Source: an uncultured Christensenella sp. (lineage in GTDB: Bacteria; Bacillota; Clostridia; Christensenellales; Pumilibacteraceae). Taken from it: DNA of 39,200 nt. The notes below the pieces were generated by a model. That model searched no databases and was not told the origin of the DNA. It saw nothing but the letters and a program-made list of their open reading frames with translations. A program made the position numbers and the translations under genes. This document shows, one piece after another, positions 27,999-36,723 of the stretch. The stretch spans positions 1-39,200 of the forward strand of contig CATLGX010000007.1 of assembly GCA_949948785.1 (NCBI GenBank). Direction: 5' to 3'. Positions within the stretch are counted from its first letter, which is position 1, and each line of letters starts with the position of its first letter.

Positions 27999-28017
27999 TT
28001 ATCCCGATACGGGATAA
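27999..28017. promoter_or_regulatory. Putative XRE operator B
   Basis: TTATCCCGATACGGGATAA (8-bp arms), at the expected TSS. Confidence 0.65.
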
Positions 28018-28040
28018 TACAAACGTGAGAGATAGCTGTT

Positions 28041-29174
28041 ATGGACGTTACTTATTTGGCTGCCGATATCGCCGTTATAGCTGCGGCGTTCTTTTTGGGC
28101 TTGTTTGCGGGCGGCAACCGCAAAGCGTATAGCTCGCTGACGTTTTGCGGGATAGGGTATTTGACGGTCGTTGCGCTGTTCGGCAGCGGCGGTAATTTCG
28201 ATTTTTACATGCTTGTGCCGGCGCTGTTTTCCGTGGTTATCGCCGCGGCGGTTATGCTCATGCTGTTAAACGGGAGCAAGTCTATCGTCTTTTTTGCTTG
28301 GGTGCTTGCCGTTATATTTTCGGCATGGATGGTATTTGAAACCGTTTTCTTCGGGGGAATTACCGACTATTACGGCAATGCGGCGATAGGCGCGGTCATG
28401 ACGGTGTTTGCTTCGCTGTTGCTGTGCGCCGTCGTCGGGTTCACGGTCGCCGCGACGGTGATTAGGAAAAAGCGCAGAGCGGTCGGGTTTTTCGATAAAG
28501 CTCCGGCTGCGGACGGGAGCGACGGCGGCGGTTACGTTGCCTATCGGGTCGAGCACAAAGGCTGTACGGTGTGCGCAATCGTTTTGGGCGCGTTGTCGTA
28601 CGCCGCGGCTCTACTCGGGTTGCGCGCCGTGTTTGCCGAAATAAATATCGCCGATATGGCGACGGAGGTAATGATTGTCGCGTTTGTAATCATGGCGCTG
28701 AGCGGCGTAGCGTCGTGGCTTTTGATGCGATACGTGTATCGGGAGGGGTACGAGGGCAATGCCGTAACGACGGCGATGTACGTTTGGACTTGGATACCCG
28801 CGGTAATCGTTATTGCCGTCATCGTCGTCGCAATGCTCATAATGTGCGCGTTTACCGACGAGCAGCTGTCAGTCAAGTTCAATAAGAAGTGCTTCAAGGT
28901 CGTAGACGAAAACGGCGAGGTGCGCACGATAGAAAAGCTGACCGCCGACATGTACGAAAAATGCAAGGACGACCGCGGCGATTGGTGGGTAACGGCAGAC
29001 GGCGGCAGGTCGTTCAGAAAATGCGGCGCGTACGTTTTGGAGGACGAGGACGGCAAAAAGACAAACGTGCGCGACCCGTACGACACCGATTCCGGCAGAC
29101 CGTTGACCGTTGTAGACGACAAGGGCGAGATATACGACGTCGATAATTTCGGCGAGGCGACAAAGCGCGAGTAG
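28041..29174 (+). CDS. Polytopic membrane protein with hydrophilic C-terminal tail
   Basis: Multiple TM segments then KKCFKVVDENGEVRTIEKLTADMYEKCKDDRGDWWVTADGGRSFRKCGAYVLEDEDGKK; divergent from XRE gene. Confidence 0.75.
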   Translation: MDVTYLAADIAVIAAAFFLGLFAGGNRKAYSSLTFCGIGYLTVVALFGSGGNFDFYMLVPALFSVVIAAAVMLMLLNGSKSIVFFAWVLAVIFSAWMVFETVFFGGITDYYGNAAIGAVMTVFASLLLCAVVGFTVAATVIRKKRRAVGFFDKAPAADGSDGGGYVAYRVEHKGCTVCAIVLGALSYAAALLGLRAVFAEINIADMATEVMIVAFVIMALSGVASWLLMRYVYREGYEGNAVTTAMYVWTWIPAVIVIAVIVVAMLIMCAFTDEQLSVKFNKKCFKVVDENGEVRTIEKLTADMYEKCKDDRGDWWVTADGGRSFRKCGAYVLEDEDGKKTNVRDPYDTDSGRPLTVVDDKGEIYDVDNFGEATKRE

Positions 29175-29209
29175 TAACAGGCTGTTTATGCCGCAAAGCA
29201 TTGCTTGGA

Positions 29210-29261
29210 TTTCTGTCGTGTGTTTACTGCCGTTATTTGTTCATTGTTTCACCCGAATAAA
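29210..29261. repeat. Dispersed ~50-bp repeat, copy 1
   Basis: TTTCTGTCGTGTGTTTACTGCCGTTATTTGTTCATTGTTTCACCCGAATAAA. Confidence 0.85.
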
Positions 29262-29570
29262 GCCGTCTCCTCGGGAGAGGGGCGCGTTTGCGGGGGGGGG
29301 GCGGTATAGAAAATGAAAAATGAATAGTTAATAGTGAAAGACTGCGGGCTTACGCCCTAGTTCCTTCGCTTGTGCTCAGGAGGACATAATACAAGCGGTA
29401 TTGTTTTTATTTTGTATTTATTTTATCAGAAGAGTTACGCTTCGCTTCTTATATTCCCCTTTATGGAAAAGTGCCCCGAATGGGCAGATGAGATTTGCAA
29501 CGCGCGGCTTTTTGATTTGCATATGAAAGAACGTTACAACGACCACCAATGGCTCGCTTTTGCTCGCCAC

Positions 29571-29645
29571 CCCCCTCCCAACGGAGGGGGCATAGAATGG
29601 CATTGCCTAAATAAATGGTTGCACCCCCTCCAACGGGAGGGGGTG
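29571..29645. repeat. Pair of C-rich perfect hairpins
   Basis: CCCCCTCC-caac-GGAGGGGG (29571-29590) and CACCCCCTCC-aacg-GGAGGGGGTG (29622-29645). Confidence 0.8.
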
Positions 29646-29750
29646 TCCGCAGTGCGGGGGTGGTTGTACAAATGAATAATATATACACCCATCGTCGCGT
29701 TGCGACATCTTTCTTTTTGCGCCCAAAGAGAAAAAGGCCGGCACCGCCTG

Positions 29751-29799
29751 TTTCTGTCGTGTGTTTACTGCCGTTATAGTCGTTTTGTTGCGCCCGAAG
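29751..29799. repeat. Dispersed ~50-bp repeat, copy 2
   Basis: TTTCTGTCGTGTGTTTACTGCCGTTATAGTCGTTTTGTTGCGCCCGAAG. Confidence 0.8.
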
Positions 29800-30054
29800 A
29801 GCGACATTACCTTAGTAACTCTGCGAAGCTATTTTGGACGCGGCTTGCTCATCCTTTTTGCGTCAGCCAATGTGGGATGTGCCGCGGAGCGGGGATATAA
29901 TAAATAATAGATACGAGATAATAAGTATGGGATGACGCCCGGATTACTTACGATGTTATGAATGACATATCAGAATGTTGCCGTTCTTACAATGTTATTT
30001 TGAGCGTAAGCGAAGAATCCGAGCAAGCTACGCGAGCCGCAGGCACAGCCTGAG

Positions 30055-30104
30055 TTTGTCGTGTGTTTACAGCCGTTATTTGTCCATTGTTTTACCCGAT
30101 TAAA
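30055..30104. repeat. Dispersed ~50-bp repeat, copy 3
   Basis: TTTGTCGTGTGTTTACAGCCGTTATTTGTCCATTGTTTTACCCGATTAAA. Confidence 0.8.
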
Positions 30105-30148
30105 ATTTGTACATCCCAAAAAAATTTGCGAAAAAAGTGTTAAATAGC

Positions 30149-30177
30149 TTGACACCGCGACGCCTATTATTTATAAT
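30149..30177 (+). promoter_or_regulatory. Promoter of feo operon
   Basis: TTGACA (30149-30154), 17-nt spacer, TATAAT (30172-30177). Confidence 0.85.
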
Positions 30178-30187
30178 AGCATTATTG

Positions 30188-30223
30188 GTTGCCTATTGCT
30201 AACCAAAGTTGCTTATTGCGAAC
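30188..30223. promoter_or_regulatory. Two tandem operator-like sites downstream of feo promoter
   Basis: GTTGCCTATTGCTAAC (30188-30203) and GTTGCTTATTGCGAAC (30208-30223). Confidence 0.6.
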
Positions 30224-30255
30224 GCTGTGAAAATAATAATTGGGAGGTATTAGTC

Positions 30256-30477
30256 GTGCCGCTTGCTTTGGCTAAACAAGGCGATGTATTGAGAGTCGTA
30301 AAAGTGTCGGGAGATAACGGCGTCTGTCGTCATCTCGAAAACCTCGGCATAACGTCGGGCGCGGAAATCACGCTGTTGTCGTTTGACAAGGGCAATATGA
30401 TTGTGCGCGTTCGTGATTCGCGCTTGGCGCTCGACCGCAACGTCGCGCGCTCGGTTATAGTGCGTCCGATAGAGTAA
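30256..30477 (+). CDS. feoA: FeoA-domain ferrous iron transport protein
   Basis: MPLALAKQGDVLRVVKVSGDNGVCRHLENLGITSGAEITLLSFDKGNMIVRVRDSRLALDRNVARSVIV; GTG start, SD gggagg. Confidence 0.92.
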   Translation: MPLALAKQGDVLRVVKVSGDNGVCRHLENLGITSGAEITLLSFDKGNMIVRVRDSRLALDRNVARSVIVRPIE

Positions 30478-30495
30478 AAAATTTTTTGCCGTGCG

Positions 30496-30511
30496 GTTCG
30501 CAATTGCGAAC
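30496..30511. promoter_or_regulatory. Third operator-like site (perfect palindrome)
   Basis: GTTCGCAATTGCGAAC between the two feoA genes. Confidence 0.55.
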
Positions 30512-30539
30512 TTAAAATTTTGCGGAAAGGAGGTATGTT

Positions 30540-30779
30540 GTGGAAAAGCCGTTATCAGAATTTAAACCCGACGAGTGTGGAATGGTTGTAAAAGTCGGCG
30601 GCGAAGGGCGTATTCGGCGGAGGTTGTTCGATATGGGAATAACGCCCGGCGCGGTTGTTACTATGCGCAAGGCCGCGCCGCTCGGCGACCCCGTGGAGGT
30701 GCGTTTGCGCGGATACGAGCTTACGCTCCGTAAGAGCGAGGCGGCGTGCGTAATCGTATCGGAGGAGGACGCCGAATGA
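30540..30779 (+). CDS. feoA: Second FeoA-domain protein
   Basis: MEKPLSEFKPDECGMVVKVGGEGRIRRRLFDMGITPGAVVTMRKAAPLGDPVEVRLRGYELTLRKSEAACVIV; SD aaaggagg, GTG start. Confidence 0.93.
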   Translation: MEKPLSEFKPDECGMVVKVGGEGRIRRRLFDMGITPGAVVTMRKAAPLGDPVEVRLRGYELTLRKSEAACVIVSEEDAE

Positions 30780-33151
30780 GAACTTTTGCATTGGCAGGCA
30801 ATCCGAATTGCGGTAAGACGACGCTGTTCAATGCGTTGACGGGCGCGACGGCGCACGTCGGCAACTGGCCGGGCGTAACGGTAGATAAGCGCGAGGGCGT
30901 TTACAAAAAGGGCGGCGAGCATATCGCAATAGTCGATTTGCCGGGCATTTATTCTCTGTCGCCGTACACGCCCGAGGAAGTGATTTCGCGCAACTTCATA
31001 CTCGAAGAAAACGTCGGTATTATCAATATCGTGGACGCGACCAATCTCGAGCGCAACCTGTATCTCACGACGCAGCTACTCGAAATGGACGTGCCCGTTA
31101 TAGTCGCGCTCAACATGATGGACGAGGTGGAGCGGTCGGGCGACAGCATGGACGTCGCCGCGCTCGAAGCGGCGCTCGGCGTGCCCGTCGTCGCGATGTC
31201 GGCGCTAAAAGGCAAGGGCGTCAAAGAGCTGATGGCGCGCGCGGCGGCGCTCCCCGAAACGCGTAAAGGCTCGACTGTATTAAAATCGATGGCGCGCGAG
31301 ATAGCCGCGCTTGTCGGACATTTTGAAAGCGAACGAGTTTCGTCGCCGCTTTTCCACGCCGTTAAACTGTTGGAGCGCGACGAACTCGAACTTGCTCGGC
31401 GCGGCGCGGAAAGCGCGCTTTACGCGGCGGTGTCGGGCGGCGTTAAGTCGGACGAAAGAGAAACAGCCGCGGCGCAAAACGTTATAGATTACGAAGCCGA
31501 AATAGCCGACGAGAGGTACAGGTACATTTCGGAAAATCTTGCGCCCGCAAAGGCGCGTTCGGCGTCCGCAAAGACGATGAGCAGGTCGGATAAAACAGAC
31601 AGGGTTTTGACGCACAGAATATGGGCGATACCGATATTCGTTGCGGTAATGTTCATGATATTCCACTTGACTTTTTCGGAAAATCTGTTCTATCTCAACG
31701 GGTTTACCGAAGGGCAGGCGTGGATGCCGTCGCTTGTCGAGTGCGGTTTGGCGCGGGAGATAGACGGCGAAGTCGTATACAATAATTTCGGCGTGGAGTT
31801 ATTGGCGGTGTTTTACGACGGCGCGGTGTTCTCGCCGGGCGTGATACTGACAAACTTTCTCAATCTTTTCCTCGACCATATTTCGAGCGGCGTGGTTACG
31901 CTCATGGAAAACGGCGGCGCGGCGGCGTGGTCGGTGGGGCTTGTCGGCGACGGCATTCTCGGCGGGATATTCGCCGTTCTCGGATTTTTGCCGCAAATAC
32001 TCGTGCTGTTTCTGTTCTTCTCTCTGCTCGAAGATTCGGGGTACATGGCGCGCATAGCGTTTGTACTCGACCGCATATTCCGCCGTTTCGGCGTGTCGGG
32101 CAGGGCGTTCATGCCCATGATAATGGGCTTCGGCTGTTCGGTCCCCGCCGCAATAAACACGCGCACGCTAGCAGACGAAAAGGAACGCACCGCCACGATA
32201 CGCGTGATACCGTTCTTTTCGTGCGGCGCAAAACTGCCCATACTTACGGCTGTGGCGGGCGGAATAGTTGCGGCGTTCGGCATAGGAAACGCCGACGCGA
32301 TAACGTTTTCGATGTATCTTCTCGGAATCGTAGCGGCGATTGTGTGCATACTTTTGATGCGCAATACGACGCTTAAAGGCGAGACGCCGCCGTTCATAAT
32401 GGAACTGCCTACATACCGTGCGCCGAGGCTTAAAAACCTAATGCGGCATTTGTGGGACAAGACCAAACATTTCGTCAAAAAAGCGTTTACTATAATTTTT
32501 GCGTCGACGGTGGTAATCTGGCTGTTCTCGCACCTTGATTGGCGGTGGCATTATCTTCCCGACGAGCAGATGAACGAATCCATACTCGCGTCGATAGGCA
32601 TGTTTATTCAGCCTATATTCACGCCGCTCGGCTTCGGTTCGCAGCTCGGCACGTTCGGCTGGGTGTTCGCGGTAGCGACGATAACGGGGCTTATCGCCAA
32701 GGAGAACGTCATAGCGACGTTTACAACGCTCGCCGTTTGCATAGGCGCGTATTTAGGCGCAGGCACCGAGGACGGCGTGGAAGAGCTGACAGCATTGATA
32801 AGCGCGATACAGGGTACGACAGGCATTTCGACGCAAGTGTTTACCGCCGCGCTCATATCGTTTATTGCGTTTAATATGACGACCGTTCCGTGTTTTGCGG
32901 CGTGCGCGACGGCAAAAGGCGAACTGCAAAAGGGCAAGTTTAAGCGCACATTGCTGTTTTGGCTCGCGTCGAGCTATATAATCGGCGCGGCGGTTTACAC
33001 AATCGGCGCATACGTATGGCCGCTCGCGCTGTGGCTTGCGCTTATCGCGGCGGTTACGGCTCTTATAGTTTTGAGGAATATAGGCAAGTTCGACATAACA
33101 AAAATATTCAAGCGCAAAGGGCGCGCCGAAAAAAGCGAGGTCAAGCAATGA
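30776..33151 (+). CDS. feoB: Ferrous iron transport protein B
   Basis: FALAGNPNCGKTTLFNALTGATAHVGNWPGVTVDKREG, DLPGIYSLSPY, NMMDE, C-terminal Gate domains; ATGA overlap with feoA. Confidence 0.98.
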   Translation: MRTFALAGNPNCGKTTLFNALTGATAHVGNWPGVTVDKREGVYKKGGEHIAIVDLPGIYSLSPYTPEEVISRNFILEENVGIINIVDATNLERNLYLTTQLLEMDVPVIVALNMMDEVERSGDSMDVAALEAALGVPVVAMSALKGKGVKELMARAAALPETRKGSTVLKSMAREIAALVGHFESERVSSPLFHAVKLLERDELELARRGAESALYAAVSGGVKSDERETAAAQNVIDYEAEIADERYRYISENLAPAKARSASAKTMSRSDKTDRVLTHRIWAIPIFVAVMFMIFHLTFSENLFYLNGFTEGQAWMPSLVECGLAREIDGEVVYNNFGVELLAVFYDGAVFSPGVILTNFLNLFLDHISSGVVTLMENGGAAAWSVGLVGDGILGGIFAVLGFLPQILVLFLFFSLLEDSGYMARIAFVLDRIFRRFGVSGRAFMPMIMGFGCSVPAAINTRTLADEKERTATIRVIPFFSCGAKLPILTAVAGGIVAAFGIGNADAITFSMYLLGIVAAIVCILLMRNTTLKGETPPFIMELPTYRAPRLKNLMRHLWDKTKHFVKKAFTIIFASTVVIWLFSHLDWRWHYLPDEQMNESILASIGMFIQPIFTPLGFGSQLGTFGWVFAVATITGLIAKENVIATFTTLAVCIGAYLGAGTEDGVEELTALISAIQGTTGISTQVFTAALISFIAFNMTTVPCFAACATAKGELQKGKFKRTLLFWLASSYIIGAAVYTIGAYVWPLALWLALIAAVTALIVLRNIGKFDITKIFKRKGRAEKSEVKQ

Positions 33152-33375
33152 GCGGCGTCGATATTGCGGTTATTGTATCGGTTGCGGTTTTGTTTTCCGC
33201 GGCGCTTGCCTACGTGATTTACCGTAAAATAAAAGGTAAAGGCAGTTGCGATTGTTCGGACTGCGGCGGCAACTGCGCCGATTGCGGCGGACGGCGTACG
33301 CATGCCGCGAAGAGCGGAACGGGCGAATCGGATTGCTGCTCTCATTGCTCGAAGAGCGGAGCAAAAATCGAATAA
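33148..33375 (+). CDS. FeoB-associated Cys-rich membrane protein
   Basis: One TM then KGSCDCSDCGGNCADCGG...DCCSHCSK; ATGA overlap with feoB stop. Confidence 0.9.
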   Translation: MSGVDIAVIVSVAVLFSAALAYVIYRKIKGKGSCDCSDCGGNCADCGGRRTHAAKSGTGESDCCSHCSKSGAKIE

Positions 33376-33383
33376 TCAAAACA

Positions 33384-33409
33384 AAAGCGCGGCGTGAAAA
33401 CCGCGCTTT
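33384..33409 (+). terminator. Terminator-like hairpin (weak U-tract)
   Basis: AAAGCGCGG-cgtgaaaa-CCGCGCTTT. Confidence 0.6.
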
Positions 33410-33487
33410 GCCATTGCCGACACTGCTTGACAAGCAATTGAATAACGGCTATAATACAGAAAAAGCATATATGCGAGGTGGAACGCA

Positions 33488-33946
33488 ATGAAACTTGCCG
33501 AAGCGCTTATCGAGCGCGCGGATATACAGCGTAAAATATCCGTTTTGCGGTCGCGACTGGAAAATAACGCTCAAGTTCAGGAGGGTACGTCGCCGCACGA
33601 GGACCCCGCCGATTTGTTTAAAGAATTCGACGAAAAAGTAAAGCGGCTTGAATATCTTATTTCGCACATCAACTATACCAATGCTACGGCAAAGTCGGCG
33701 AGCGGAAATACGATTGCCGAGCTTATTGTAAAGCGCGATATGCTCGCGCTCAAAATTTCCGCGCTCGGCGGAGTAGTCAATACGGCAAGCTCTACGGTGC
33801 GGCGCGCTACGCACACCGAGATTAAGATTTTGCCTGCCGTAGACGTCAAAGCGTTGCAAGCGACGGTGGACAAGCTGTCCAAGGAACTGCGCATTACCGA
33901 AACGGAAATCCAAAGCTGCAATTGGCTGACCGATTTGGTCGAGTAA
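33488..33946 (+). CDS. DIP1984-family (septicolysin-like) protein
   Basis: MKLAEALIERADIQRKISVLRSRLENNAQVQEG...EDPADLFKE...INYTNATA. Confidence 0.85.
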   Translation: MKLAEALIERADIQRKISVLRSRLENNAQVQEGTSPHEDPADLFKEFDEKVKRLEYLISHINYTNATAKSASGNTIAELIVKRDMLALKISALGGVVNTASSTVRRATHTEIKILPAVDVKALQATVDKLSKELRITETEIQSCNWLTDLVE

Positions 33947-33986
33947 CGATAAAGCAGGTAGCACCGGCGGGGCGGGCGTCGACTCG

Positions 33987-34019
33987 GCGGTTAAAGTTTT
34001 AACCGCAAAAGCTTTTTTT
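33987..34019 (+). terminator. Terminator-like hairpin
   Basis: GCGGTTAAA-gt-TTTAACCGC then aaaagcTTTTTTT. Confidence 0.65.
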
Positions 34020-34148
34020 AGCATTGTTATCCGAAATCGACTGCGGAGTTTTTATTATTACGTCATTACGATTACACGGGTACTTTTAATCTAAGGTTTA
34101 TTACCTGACGCAGACCGACGGTGCGAGGGCGGGGAAGGGGATTTTGAT

Positions 34149-35381
34149 ATGCAATCGTTACGAGAACTGTACAGAATAGGCAGAGGTCCGTCAAGCTCGC
34201 ACACTATGGGACCGGAGCGGGCGGCTTCGATAATGAAGGAACGCTGTCCCGAGGCGGACGCGTTCCGCGCAGTATTGTTCGGCTCGCTCGCCATGACGGG
34301 CGAAGGACACGGCACTGCGGCGGTTATCGAGCGCGTGTTTTCGCCGTTGCCGTGCGACGTTGCGTTCGACGCGGATTCGCCGTGCGACGTTCATCCCAAT
34401 ACCATGGATATAGAAGCGTTTTCGAACGGAAAAACCGTCGGCAAGCTGAGGTTTTACAGCGTCGGCGGCGGAGCGGTCAGGATTGAAAGCGAGCCGGACG
34501 AAACGCCGTGCAAGGTGTATCCGCACAGCACGTTTACGGAAATTTCGGAATATTGCAAGTCGAATAAGTTGCGGCTTTACGAGTATGTCGGACAGTGCGA
34601 GGGCGGCGGTATTTTCGATTATCTCCAATCTGTGTGGGAGCGCATGAAACAGACCGTGCACGAAGGTCTTGTAGTATCAGGCGTGCTTCCGGGCGTTCTC
34701 GGTACGGAGCGCAGAGCGCAAAAACTGTACAATCAGCGGCATATCGACGAGTCGGCGCAAACGCGCGAAAACCGCTTGGTGTGCTCATACGCTTTTGCGG
34801 CGAGCGAGCAGAACGCCTCGGGCGGTATAGTGGTAACTGCGCCGACATGCGGAGCGTGCGGCGTCGTGCCGTCCGTACTCAAATATATGCAGGACAACCG
34901 CGGTTTTTCGGACGAACGCATAGTGCGCGCTCTTGCCACGGGCGGACTTATCGGCAACCTCGTGAAGCGCAACGCTTCGATAAGCGGCGCGGAGTGCGGA
35001 TGTCAGGCGGAAATAGGCACTGCGTGTTCAATGGCGGCGGCGGCTCTTGCCGAGCTGTTTGAAATGGGTTTGGAGCAGATAGAGTATGCGGCGGAAGTTG
35101 CGATGGAGCATCATCTCGGTCTCACTTGCGACCCTATTGCGGGGCTTGTTCAGATACCGTGCATTGAGCGAAACGCCGTCGCGGCGATGCGTGCCATAAA
35201 CGCGCTGTCTCTCGCCAACTTTTTGGCGGACTCTCGCAAAATAAGTTTCGATATAATAGTAAAGACAATGCTCAATACTGGCATGGATATAAAGAGCTGT
35301 TACCGCGAAACATCGGTCGGCGGGCTTGCAAAATATTACGAGCTGGGCGGAAAGCGCAACGGCACGGCGGAGGACGAATGA
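34149..35381 (+). CDS. L-serine ammonia-lyase, iron-sulfur type (fused beta-alpha)
   Basis: RELYRIGRGPSSSHTMGPERAA, TAPTCGACGVVPSVL, CGCQAEIGTACSMAAA, CDPIAGLVQIPCIERNA. Confidence 0.94.
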   Translation: MQSLRELYRIGRGPSSSHTMGPERAASIMKERCPEADAFRAVLFGSLAMTGEGHGTAAVIERVFSPLPCDVAFDADSPCDVHPNTMDIEAFSNGKTVGKLRFYSVGGGAVRIESEPDETPCKVYPHSTFTEISEYCKSNKLRLYEYVGQCEGGGIFDYLQSVWERMKQTVHEGLVVSGVLPGVLGTERRAQKLYNQRHIDESAQTRENRLVCSYAFAASEQNASGGIVVTAPTCGACGVVPSVLKYMQDNRGFSDERIVRALATGGLIGNLVKRNASISGAECGCQAEIGTACSMAAAALAELFEMGLEQIEYAAEVAMEHHLGLTCDPIAGLVQIPCIERNAVAAMRAINALSLANFLADSRKISFDIIVKTMLNTGMDIKSCYRETSVGGLAKYYELGGKRNGTAEDE

Positions 35382-36067
35382 ACCGCGACGCAATATACGG
35401 AGTAAAAGCCGCCGTGTTCGACCTCGACGGAACGCTGTTTGACAGCGCGCGGTTGTGGTCGCAAATAGATATAGCGTTTTTGAAAAAACGCGGGCTTTAC
35501 CCTACGCCGGAGTACAAGCGCGCGCTCGCCGCGCTCGGCAATATGGAGCTTGCGCGATTTACCGTCGATTATTACAGATTGAGCGACACGCCCGAAGCGC
35601 TTGTTCGCGAGTGGACGGACATGGCGCTTTTCGAGTACGAACACAATATTAAACTTTTCGACGGCGCAAAAGAATACGTGCTCGACGTTTACGAGCGCGG
35701 AATAACCGTTGTCGCCGTTACCAGTCTCGTGCGCGAGCTTGCCGAACCGTGCCTTGCGCGCGGCGGGCTGCTCGACATAATGAAATCGCTCATAACCGCC
35801 GACGAAACGGGGCTTAGCAAAACATCGCCCGAAATATACCGCTATGCCGCGAAAACGGCGCGCGCGGAGACTAAGGCATGCGTTGCGTTCGACGACGTGG
35901 CTCGCGCCGTTCAATCGGCAAAGCTCGCCGGCATGACTACCGTCGCCGTGCGCGACGCGGTCGGAGAGGGCGATTGCGGGCAATTCGAGTACGCAGATTA
36001 CGTCGTCGATTCCGTATCGGACGCGCCGCGGCTTTTTGCCGAGGACGCGCCAACGTCGGACGGTTAA
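35378..36067 (+). CDS. HAD-superfamily hydrolase
   Basis: AVFDLDGTLFDSARLW, TSLVREL, KTSPEIYRYAA, CVAFDDVARAVQSAKLAGM. Confidence 0.9.
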   Translation: MNRDAIYGVKAAVFDLDGTLFDSARLWSQIDIAFLKKRGLYPTPEYKRALAALGNMELARFTVDYYRLSDTPEALVREWTDMALFEYEHNIKLFDGAKEYVLDVYERGITVVAVTSLVRELAEPCLARGGLLDIMKSLITADETGLSKTSPEIYRYAAKTARAETKACVAFDDVARAVQSAKLAGMTTVAVRDAVGEGDCGQFEYADYVVDSVSDAPRLFAEDAPTSDG

Positions 36068-36076
36068 GTCCGTCGG

Positions 36077-36616
36077 TCAGTCGGGTTCTACTATATCGTC
36101 TATAAATTCGTCTTTGACGGCATAGGAATGCAAATGCGCCATGCCGTTTTTGTCTATCAGATAAAACTTGTTGCCGCTTTCCCACGAACAGTCGGCTATG
36201 CGGTCGTACCCGTCGAAGAAGCCCGACAGGTCGGATTTAGTGATGCTGTTTTTAAGTCCGTCGGACAGCATTGCGTACGCGGACGTCGTGTCGCCGTTTT
36301 TGACGAGCGAGAACAGCCGCGCTATTGGCGACGACGGCGGCGGAAGCGGTTGCGCGTTGCCGTAAACGATTATATAGCGCGGCGACAGCGTCAATAAAAA
36401 ATGGTCAGGACCGAGCCGCACGCCCGTGGCAAGCTCGCCGTTGAAATTTTCCGCGCCGTTGAGCTTGACCGTGTAGGGCAGCAGTGTGTGTTTGAGCGGC
36501 AGAGCGGTAACGTACACGACGTCGAACTCCGACATACATAGGCAGTCGGCGCGTTCTACGAAACAGCCGTTTATCAAATACACGCATTCGAATTCGCTTT
36601 TTATATGCAGTTCCAT
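36077..36616 (-). CDS. Hypothetical protein
   Basis: Intact 179-codon ORF in a gap between + strand genes; no recognised domain. Confidence 0.65.
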   Translation of the reverse strand: MELHIKSEFECVYLINGCFVERADCLCMSEFDVVYVTALPLKHTLLPYTVKLNGAENFNGELATGVRLGPDHFLLTLSPRYIIVYGNAQPLPPPSSPIARLFSLVKNGDTTSAYAMLSDGLKNSITKSDLSGFFDGYDRIADCSWESGNKFYLIDKNGMAHLHSYAVKDEFIDDIVEPD

Positions 36617-36723
36617 ATGGAAAATATATGTTTGAAGTCGGCGCGCTATGTATATTTATCGAGCGATATGTCTATTATCGTATGCGAATAAGTGCGGACA
36701 AGCCGCAGTTTTTCGGAGGGTAT

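Noticed and set aside
29370-29900. Short ORFs in the 29.2-30.1 kb gap
   Set aside because: They translate through C/G-rich hairpins and repeats, with no SD or conserved motif.
29210-30104. Possible CRISPR array from the repeated ~50-bp sequence
   Set aside because: Spacing is irregular (about 540 and 300 bp), copies are divergent and no cas genes are present.
33950-34148. Riboswitch or T-box upstream of serine dehydratase
   Set aside because: Some hairpins are visible, but no T-box motif or recognised aptamer core.
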